Shown: positions 26,877 to 31,415 of the stretch, piece by piece
How the letters are laid out: each line of letters starts with the position of its first letter
Position numbering within the stretch: position 1 is the first letter of the stretch
Source of the DNA: CAYUAI01 sp964442745
GTDB lineage: Bacteria > Pseudomonadota > Gammaproteobacteria > S012-40
NCBI GenBank assembly: GCA_964442745.1
Contig: CAYUAI010000047.1
Location: forward strand, 1-31,415
DNA: 31,415 nucleotides
Direction of reading: 5' to 3'
Translations under genes and position numbers: made by a program
Notes under the pieces: model-generated
Database searches by the model: none
What the model was told of the DNA's origin: nothing
Seen by the model: only the letters and a program-made list of their open reading frames with translations

Positions 26877-27287
26877 ATGACTCAGCTATTCAAATCATAT
26901 TTTTTCGACAATTTATTGCAAAAACGACATGACTCCAGTGAAGAGATGCATCTCCGTTGCCCGTCGTCGCTTAATCAGCTGGTTACCCTATCCGACGAGC
27001 AATTTAAAAAAATCATTCCCATGCCAAACCCCGCTTGCCATTTTCGATTAAATGGTGGATTTGTTCTATCGGTTGATACGGGATTAGGTGGCAATCAACC
27101 CTTATGTAAATTATCTCCCTTTGAAGTGCAAATCCTTAGTTTATTTCAAGGAAATAAATCCATCGGTGTCATTGGTAAGCAATTAAGTGAAAAATTTAAT
27201 CTACCCGATGAAGAAACCTTCCAAGCCGCAAAAAAAGTTTTCATCCGGGTCAGTAAACTTTGTCTTTATGTGCCGACAGTCAATTGA
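26877..27287 (+). CDS. Small protein with a PqqD-like C-terminal region
   Basis: A 136-residue soluble protein with no signal peptide. Its C-terminal half, LSPFEVQILSLFQGNKSIGV followed by IGKQLSEKFNLPDEETFQAA, has the pattern of PqqD-like winged-helix domains (L...G..IW.L.DG..T..EI...L...F). Those domains serve as peptide-recognition elements in modified-peptide pathways. The N-terminal half has no match I recognise. No radical-SAM enzyme, precursor peptide or pqq gene is nearby, so the resemblance may be only of fold. AAGG eight bases before the ATG is a usable ribosome site. It lies between a strong terminator and the mtnD promoter and is probably a single-gene unit. Existence of the gene is likely; function unknown. 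Confidence 0.6.
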   Translation: MTQLFKSYFFDNLLQKRHDSSEEMHLRCPSSLNQLVTLSDEQFKKIIPMPNPACHFRLNGGFVLSVDTGLGGNQPLCKLSPFEVQILSLFQGNKSIGVIGKQLSEKFNLPDEETFQAAKKVFIRVSKLCLYVPTVN

Positions 27288-27390
27288 TTCTCCAGATAAC
27301 TTCTTAAAATGGCGGCTATATGAGGAGAGACGATTAAGTTAACATATTTTTAACTGTAGATAGCTGGGCGTTTAATGCCCTAAAATATTT

Positions 27391-27419
27391 TTGATTAAAT
27401 GTGGCTAATGTTTCATAAT
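27391..27419 (+). promoter_or_regulatory. Likely sigma-70 promoter of mtnD-mtnC
   Basis: TTGATT (27391-27396) and CATAAT (27414-27419) are separated by 17 bp. They match the -35 and -10 consensus at four and five of six positions. Transcription would begin near 27426, giving a leader of about 74 bases that contains the hairpin at 27438-27468. Confidence 0.45.
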
Positions 27420-27437
27420 TTTGCCTGGCGTGTACTT

Positions 27438-27468
27438 AGGAATAAGGTATTATTTCAACCTCATTCCT
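27438..27468 (+). promoter_or_regulatory. Leader hairpin upstream of mtnD
   Basis: AGGAATAAGGT (27438-27448) pairs with ACCTCATTCCT (27458-27468) through ten base pairs with one A/C mismatch and a nine-base loop. It lies close to the predicted 5' end of the mRNA, 15 bases before the GGGAGG ribosome site (27484-27489). It might stabilise the transcript or take part in control. It does not look like a known SAM riboswitch. Confidence 0.4.
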
Positions 27469-27499
27469 TAAAACGATCAAGACGGGAGGCGAATGATAA

Positions 27500-28045
27500 A
27501 TGGGCACATTGAAAATCTATGCGGAGGACGATGCTAATCCATTAGCAAGCATCACAGATTTTGAGATGATTGCGAGTACCTTGCAAGGTATCGGCGTTCA
27601 GTTTGAGCAATGGACAACAGATCAGGTTTTGGAGGCGCAAGTCACCAGTGAGTTTGTACTGAGTGCCTATCAGCCGTCGGTTGATCGATTGAAGCAGCAA
27701 TATGGATTTCAATCCGCCGATGTCATTTCACTGACCCCAGATCATGTCGATAAAGCCACGTTACGGCAAAAATTTCTTGACGAGCATCGCCACAGTGATT
27801 TTGAGGTACGTTTTTTTGTGGAAGGTAAAGGATTGTTTTTTATTCATCATTTGGACCGGGTTTATGGTGTGATGTGTGAAAAAGGAAATCTCATCAGTGT
27901 TCCTGCGGAGACTAAACACTGGTTTGACATGGGGGCTGAGCCCGAGTTTAAGTGTATACGTCTGTTTACCACCTCGGGGGGTTGGGTGGCCAGTTACACG
28001 GGCGATAAAATTGCGGATAATTTTCCTCGTTTTGAAACCTTTTAA
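27500..28045 (+). CDS. mtnD: Acireductone dioxygenase (methionine salvage)
   Basis: MtnD oxidises acireductone with O2 to the 2-keto acid precursor of methionine plus formate (Fe form); the Ni form gives an off-pathway reaction with CO. The 181-residue cupin has the metal ligands His96, His98, Glu102 (EHRHSDFEVRFF) and His140 (PAETKHWF). These positions match those of the well-studied Klebsiella enzyme. GGGAGG, with a ten-base spacer, supports the ATG at 27500. mtnC follows five bases after the stop, so the two are one operon. The upstream enzymes of the pathway (MtnA, MtnB, MtnN/MtnP) are not in the window. Confidence 0.95.
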   Translation: MGTLKIYAEDDANPLASITDFEMIASTLQGIGVQFEQWTTDQVLEAQVTSEFVLSAYQPSVDRLKQQYGFQSADVISLTPDHVDKATLRQKFLDEHRHSDFEVRFFVEGKGLFFIHHLDRVYGVMCEKGNLISVPAETKHWFDMGAEPEFKCIRLFTTSGGWVASYTGDKIADNFPRFETF

Positions 28046-28050
28046 TTCCC

Positions 28051-28728
28051 ATGGTAAAAGCGATATTAACCGATATTGAAGGGACGACAACGTCACTTGC
28101 TTTTGTCAAGGATGTGTTATTCCCCTATGCTCGTGCGCACATGGCAAGTTATGTACGCGAACAGGCGCATGTGCCTGAAGTCGCTGCGCAACTGCAATGG
28201 GTTTCCGCTGAGGTGGGTAGTGAACTATCCATCGAAGCCTGTATTCGCCAGTTATGTCAATGGATCGATGAGGATAAAAAAGTAACAGCCCTCAAGACAT
28301 TACAAGGCATGATTTGGCAAGCGGGTTATCAAAACGGTGATTACACCGGTCATCTCTATAGGGATGCGTATGAATACTTGAAAAAATGGCATGAGGCCGG
28401 TATCAAGTTGTATGTTTTCTCATCGGGTTCGGTCTATGCGCAAAAATTATTATTTGCACATACTCAGTTTGGCGACATGACCTCCTTTTTTAGCGGATAC
28501 TTTGATACCAATATCGGTGATAAGCGATCACCGGTTGCTTATCGACGTATTGCACAACACATGGCTTGTCCCGCCCAGGAAATCGTCTTTCTTTCCGATA
28601 TTCAAGCAGAACTGGATGCCGCGAAACAGGCGGCGATGCAAACTTACTGGTTGGTTCGCGAAGGACAGACCTCACCGGATGCGGCGCATCAACAAGTGAC
28701 TGATTTTTGTTCGATAGCGCTACTATAG
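28051..28728 (+). CDS. mtnC: Enolase-phosphatase E1 (methionine salvage)
   Basis: MtnC converts 2,3-diketo-5-methylthiopentyl-1-phosphate to acireductone by enolisation and dephosphorylation, giving the substrate of the preceding mtnD product. The 225-residue HAD-superfamily protein opens with MVKAILTDIEGTTTSLAFVK, where Asp8 and Glu10 occupy the nucleophile motif (DIEGTT is specific to this family). YVFSSGSVYAQ supplies motif II and FLSDIQAELDAA the metal-binding motif. Length is normal. The start lies five bases after mtnD without its own strong ribosome site, which suggests coupled translation. No terminator is visible in the 84 bp before the convergent nsrR gene. Confidence 0.95.
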   Translation: MVKAILTDIEGTTTSLAFVKDVLFPYARAHMASYVREQAHVPEVAAQLQWVSAEVGSELSIEACIRQLCQWIDEDKKVTALKTLQGMIWQAGYQNGDYTGHLYRDAYEYLKKWHEAGIKLYVFSSGSVYAQKLLFAHTQFGDMTSFFSGYFDTNIGDKRSPVAYRRIAQHMACPAQEIVFLSDIQAELDAAKQAAMQTYWLVREGQTSPDAAHQQVTDFCSIALL

Positions 28729-28812
28729 GCATGGAACTCTATCCTAACGTTTCGTATCGGGGTTCGAATGCTTGCCAAACGGATGGTGAGCGCCAGATTG
28801 CTGGTTTTGTTT

Positions 28813-29283
28813 TTATGGTTTGTTCAACGATATTTTTTCTAAAAAATTAATCGATTGCCAAGCCGATTTCTCCTTTAATAAATCAGCCACGGTATGATTT
28901 TCCAAAGCGTGTAGAAACTGATTCATGGCATTGGCCAATAGGTCTTTTAATGCGCAGATGGGTTCAATACTACAAGTGTGTTTGGCTTGTGGGTTAAAGC
29001 AAGCGACTAATGCCAAATTAGGTTCGGTATGTTGTATCACATCAATGATATTGATTTGTTCAGCGGGACGTGACAAGCCTATTCCTCCGCCTTTTCCTCT
29101 CACCGACGTAATAAATCCAGCTTTTGATAGGTTATGCACGACCTTCACTAAATGGTTTCGTGAAATATTATAAAAATTTGCTATTTCACTAATGGTGCAT
29201 GATTTTTCTTCATGTAAGCAAAGATAGGCTAAGGTTCTAAATGAGTAGTCTGTATACAGGGTGAGCTGCATCTGTTCATCCAT
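28813..29283 (-). CDS. nsrR: Rrf2-family regulator, NsrR-like (nitric-oxide sensor)
   Basis: A 156-residue Rrf2 protein with an N-terminal winged helix: MQLTLYTDYSFRTLAYLCLH, SRNHLVKVVHNLSKAGFITS, and then VRGKGGGIGLSRPA. These match NsrR closely. Three cysteines, C95, C104 and C110, should bind the Fe-S cluster that senses NO. The spacing is C-X8-C-X5-C, longer in the first gap than the usual C-X5-C-X5-C. It is divergent from the truncated-hemoglobin gene, and an NsrR-type operator lies between them, so it probably represses that operon and possibly itself. Most relatives begin at MQLT, so Met5 (29271) is an alternative start. IscR and other Rrf2 members are less likely given the neighbours. 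Confidence 0.85.
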   Translation of the reverse strand: MDEQMQLTLYTDYSFRTLAYLCLHEEKSCTISEIANFYNISRNHLVKVVHNLSKAGFITSVRGKGGGIGLSRPAEQINIIDVIQHTEPNLALVACFNPQAKHTCSIEPICALKDLLANAMNQFLHALENHTVADLLKEKSAWQSINFLEKISLNKP

Positions 29284-29366
29284 TCCATAGTGATGATTGT
29301 TAAGCGCTAAAAACGTTTAATCTCGTTTTTAACTATCTGTACTTAAATATTATTTGACGATGTCGA

Positions 29367-29389
29367 AAAGTATATTTGAAATGCATTTT
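29367..29389. promoter_or_regulatory. Second, partial NsrR-like operator
   Basis: AAAGTATATTT-G-AAATGCATTTT has the 11-1-11 layout of NsrR sites. The right half (AAATGCAT) matches the consensus perfectly; the left half is weaker. Its centre is 49 bp from that of the strong site and it is nearer to nsrR, so it may serve autoregulation. Confidence 0.4.
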
Positions 29390-29391
29390 TA

Positions 29392-29420
29392 TTGACATCC
29401 CTCTATTGATCGTATTTAAT
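29392..29420 (+). promoter_or_regulatory. Sigma-70 promoter for the hemoglobin-reductase operon
   Basis: TTGACA (29392-29397), a perfect -35, is followed after 17 bp by TTTAAT (29415-29420), one mismatch from the -10 consensus. The -10 lies inside the NsrR operator, so bound repressor should block RNA polymerase. Transcription would start near 29427, leaving an untranslated leader of about 255 bases before the globin ATG. I see no recognised RNA element in that leader. Confidence 0.7.
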
Positions 29421-29441
29421 GTATATAAAATACATTAAATA
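29413..29441. promoter_or_regulatory. NsrR operator (12-bp perfect inverted repeat)
   Basis: TATTTAATGTAT (29413-29424) and ATACATTAAATA (29430-29441) are exact inverted repeats around ATAAA. The core ATGTAT...ATACAT agrees with the NsrR consensus ATGYATTT-N-AAATRCAT at all but one defined position. It overlaps the -10 of the hemoglobin promoter and faces the nsrR-like gene. The symmetry is seen directly; assignment to NsrR rests on consensus and context. Confidence 0.75.
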
Positions 29442-29681
29442 AACTTGCTTGGGGGGCACATTGTTATTTCTAAAAATACGAAATAATTAACCATGGCGAT
29501 AAGTATACATTCCCTAATCCATCAAGACTAATTTTCCTTGCCGCTCTGTAAAACGAGCCCCGGAATAGAATGTGCTAAGGGATAGCATGTTGTAATTATG
29601 ATGCGCAGGAAGCTTAAGTGCTGCATTTCTAATTCAGCAATATTTTAAATAGACTAAAATTTTAATGTCAGGAGTTATTTT

Positions 29682-30050
29682 ATGGGTGATGCGTTATTTG
29701 ATAAAATTGGTGGAGAGGCGGCGGTGAACGCGGCGGTTGATATTTTTTATCGGAAAGTACTTGCAGATGATCGGATTAACAAGTTTTTTGATGGGGTGGA
29801 CATGGAAAAACAGGCGACAAAGCAAAAAGCTTTTTTAACAATGGCTTTTGGTGGTCCTCACAATTATACTGGGAAAGACATGCGAGAAGGCCATGCCCAC
29901 TTAGTGAAGCAAGGACTCAATGACACACATTTTGACGCCGTCGTTGAAAATCTCGGCGCAACATTGAAAGAGCTTGGTGTGGCAGATGAACTGATTGCAC
30001 AAGTGGCTGCCATTGCCGAAACCACACGTAATGATGTGCTAGGTCGTTAG
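29682..30050 (+). CDS. Truncated hemoglobin, group I
   Basis: A 122-residue 2/2 globin of the TrHb1 (GlbN/HbN) group: LFDKIGGEAAVNAAVDIFY, FFDGVDMEKQATKQKAFLTM, and then AFGGPHNYTGKDMREGHAHL. His71 (MREGH) is the likely proximal heme ligand and Tyr23 the B10 residue that stabilises bound O2. At the place where the Synechocystis globin has the sixth ligand His46 this protein appears to have Lys47, so the heme is probably five-coordinate (alignment by eye). Proteins of this group oxidise NO to nitrate when supplied with electrons. The promoter with an NsrR operator and the reductase gene 28 bp downstream support that role. AGGAG seven bases upstream fixes the start. Confidence 0.93.
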   Translation: MGDALFDKIGGEAAVNAAVDIFYRKVLADDRINKFFDGVDMEKQATKQKAFLTMAFGGPHNYTGKDMREGHAHLVKQGLNDTHFDAVVENLGATLKELGVADELIAQVAAIAETTRNDVLGR

Positions 30051-30078
30051 TGGCGAGTTAGCTGAGGGGGAGGATATA

Positions 30079-31059
30079 TTGTTGTCAAAAGTGTTTTTTG
30101 CTGATCAATGGTATGAGTGTCAAGAAGGCGAAACAGTATTAGATACTTTATTAAGGCATGATGTATCCGTTCCTTTTGGTTGCCGTCGTGGCGTATGTCA
30201 CGCTTGTATGATGAAAGCAAAGCGAGGTGAGTTGTCAAATGCATCCCAAGCGGGTCTAAAAGAAACCCAAAAACAGCTTAATTATTTTTTGGCTTGCCAA
30301 TGTGTGGCTGGCGGTGAGCTTGAAGTCCAATTGCTCGATGCCAAGGCGTTAGATCGATTCTCGACGACGGTGGTGACTAAAATAATGTTAAATAATCAGA
30401 TTGTACAATTAACGTTAAAGCCATCTCAACCGATTCCGTATCATGCTGGACAATTTGTTAACCTCTATCATAACGATAAAATCCCAAGGACGTATTCCAT
30501 TGCGAGTGTTGCCGAATTGTCTGACAATATTGAGTTACATATTAAGCGATGGCCCAATGGTATCGTGAGCGAATGGGTGCATGATGAGCTTTCTGAGGGT
30601 GAGCAAGTGATGCTCAGCGAAGCCATGGGACAATGCTTTTATACGGCAAGCGATCCCCAACAAAATCTTTTATTGATTGGCACCGGCTCCGGTTTAGCAC
30701 CGTTATATGGCATTATAAAAGATGCACTGAACCAGCAACATCAGGGTGAGATTTGGTTATATCACGGCAGTCGTCAACAAAATGGCTTATATTTGATCGA
30801 TGCACTGACGGCGTTGGCCAAACAATACAGCCACTTTCATTATTATCCTTGTGTTTCTCAAGATAAAGTAGATAATGAGGCGGTCTTCAGTCAGGGGCGT
30901 GCCAATGAAATTGCCCTCGCACAGCATCATGATTTAAAGGCATGGCGAGTGTTTTTGTGTGGCCAGCCGGAGATGGTTGTGACGACAAAAAAAGCTGTAT
31001 TTCTTGCGGGCGCTTCACTCGCTAATATATTTGCTGATCCCTTTGAATATTCCACATAA
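30079..31059 (+). CDS. 2Fe-2S ferredoxin / FAD-NAD(P)H reductase, partner of the truncated hemoglobin
   Basis: About 326 residues. The N-terminal plant-type ferredoxin has Cys35, Cys40, Cys43 and Cys73 (CRRGVCHAC). Next comes an FAD domain with the RTYSIAS motif, then an NAD(P)-binding domain with LIGTGSGLAPLYG and the late FLCGQPEMV. This order is that of phenol-hydroxylase-type and oxygenase reductases. The start is a TTG (30079 or 30082) placed 6-9 bases after a strong GGGGGAGGA site (30065-30073). The first ATG, at residue 44, would remove three cluster cysteines. The gene lies 28 bp after the truncated globin and shares its NsrR-controlled promoter, so it most likely re-reduces the globin during NO detoxification. 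That pairing is inferred. Confidence 0.9.
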   Translation: MLSKVFFADQWYECQEGETVLDTLLRHDVSVPFGCRRGVCHACMMKAKRGELSNASQAGLKETQKQLNYFLACQCVAGGELEVQLLDAKALDRFSTTVVTKIMLNNQIVQLTLKPSQPIPYHAGQFVNLYHNDKIPRTYSIASVAELSDNIELHIKRWPNGIVSEWVHDELSEGEQVMLSEAMGQCFYTASDPQQNLLLIGTGSGLAPLYGIIKDALNQQHQGEIWLYHGSRQQNGLYLIDALTALAKQYSHFHYYPCVSQDKVDNEAVFSQGRANEIALAQHHDLKAWRVFLCGQPEMVVTTKKAVFLAGASLANIFADPFEYST

Positions 31060-31266
31060 CCCAAATTGAAGTAAATTTTAGGGGCTTGTTTTAAGCCACT
31101 TGCTCAGCGAGGGGTTGGTCACTCATCTCTTTCAACCGCTATTGCTATCGCATTACCTTATCCATACACTATCCTACCTACATATTGCTTGGCGCATGCC
31201 GATCGCTAATTTCGAGCTATCTCAAATTCATGCATCTTGCAAAATCACTTAATGTGCTTTGCTGCT

Positions 31267-31415
31267 ATGCATAAAAATCAGACATCTCCGTATCAAAAAA
31301 ATCGAATGGATTTATCATTTAAGGATAAATCATTAGAGCATGAATTTAGCTCAGAACATGCGATCAATACACTCAGCCAAATTCGTACGGCATTAATTAT
31401 TGCGGCCATATTATA
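31267..31415 (+). CDS. N-terminus of a probable membrane signalling protein (cut by window edge)
   Basis: An open frame from the ATG at 31267 runs off the right end after 49 codons. It reads MHKNQTSPYQKNRMDLSFKD, then SLEHEFSSEHAINTLSQIRT, then a hydrophobic start ALIIAAILY. The sequence resembles the opening of membrane-bound adenylate/guanylate cyclases and GGDEF proteins (LE.EF......L.QIR.AL..G..LY). The catalytic part is outside the window, so the class cannot be decided. No clear ribosome site is seen; a second ATG at 31306 is possible. The 207 bp before it hold only a weak GGCTT/AAGCC stem (31083-31097). Confidence 0.5.
   Translation, partial: MHKNQTSPYQKNRMDLSFKDKSLEHEFSSEHAINTLSQIRTALIIAAIL

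Noticed and set aside
27363..27385. GGGC/GCCC stem after the PqqD-like gene as a terminator
   Set aside because: The stem has only four or five pairs and the T-run is interrupted; too weak to call.
27420..27499. SAM riboswitch before mtnD
   Set aside because: The leader is too short and has a single hairpin; no conserved SAM-aptamer features are seen.
31083..31097. GGCTT/AAGCC hairpin after the reductase gene
   Set aside because: Five pairs only and no T-tract, so not supported as a terminator.
1..31415. CRISPR arrays, tRNA or rRNA genes, phage genes
   Set aside because: No regularly spaced repeats, cloverleaf-like segments, rRNA-like stretches or phage structural motifs were found on reading.

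Overview
This window looks like a piece of an AT-rich gammaproteobacterial chromosome. The evidence is the gene set: an NsrR-type regulator beside a truncated globin, a two-partner-secretion (TpsB) transporter remnant, an OprO/OprP-type porin remnant, the mtnD-mtnC pair, a YihY/BrkB protein and glgC. The wealth of c-type hemes and the types of decayed transposase would fit a free-living redox specialist such as a sulfur, iron or methane oxidiser. The sequence alone does not settle the species or the lifestyle.

Layout. 1-460: an IS630-type transposase remnant abuts the 3' end of a broken TpsB gene. 486-8214 (minus strand): a tight five-gene operon encoding a membrane-anchored FAD/2Fe-2S reductase, a tetraheme c554-like cytochrome fused to DUF4384, a soluble protein with two CRP-like domains and four [4Fe-4S] cysteine sets, a di-heme b-type membrane cytochrome, and a membrane-anchored decaheme cytochrome. 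8394-11885 (plus strand): a divergent unit with a short leader ORF, a pentaheme cytochrome and an outer-membrane beta-barrel. Together these seven main genes could carry electrons between cytoplasmic NAD(P)H and the cell surface. This is the most interesting system in the window. 12160-14095: a graveyard of transposase remnants and a 5'-truncated phosphate-type porin. 14290-15951: an orphan sensor histidine kinase.

16320-20551: an alpha/beta hydrolase, small decayed fragments (one from a TetR regulator), glgC (ADP-glucose synthesis) and a convergent yihY-type gene. 21163-26600: a DUF1800/DUF1501 pair. Its DUF1800 protein carries eight tandem beta-sandwich-like modules arranged as four pairs of about 177 residues, and the unit ends in a strong intrinsic terminator. 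26877-27287: a small orphan protein resembling PqqD-like recognition domains. 27500-28728: mtnD and mtnC of methionine salvage.

28813-31059: a nitric-oxide module. A divergent nsrR faces a truncated hemoglobin and a 2Fe-2S/FAD reductase. Between them lie a consensus-like promoter and a long perfect inverted repeat matching the NsrR operator. The globin and reductase probably act together as a split NO dioxygenase. The right edge cuts a gene whose N-terminus resembles membrane-bound cyclase or GGDEF-type signalling proteins.

No tRNA, rRNA, CRISPR array, replication origin or phage module was seen.
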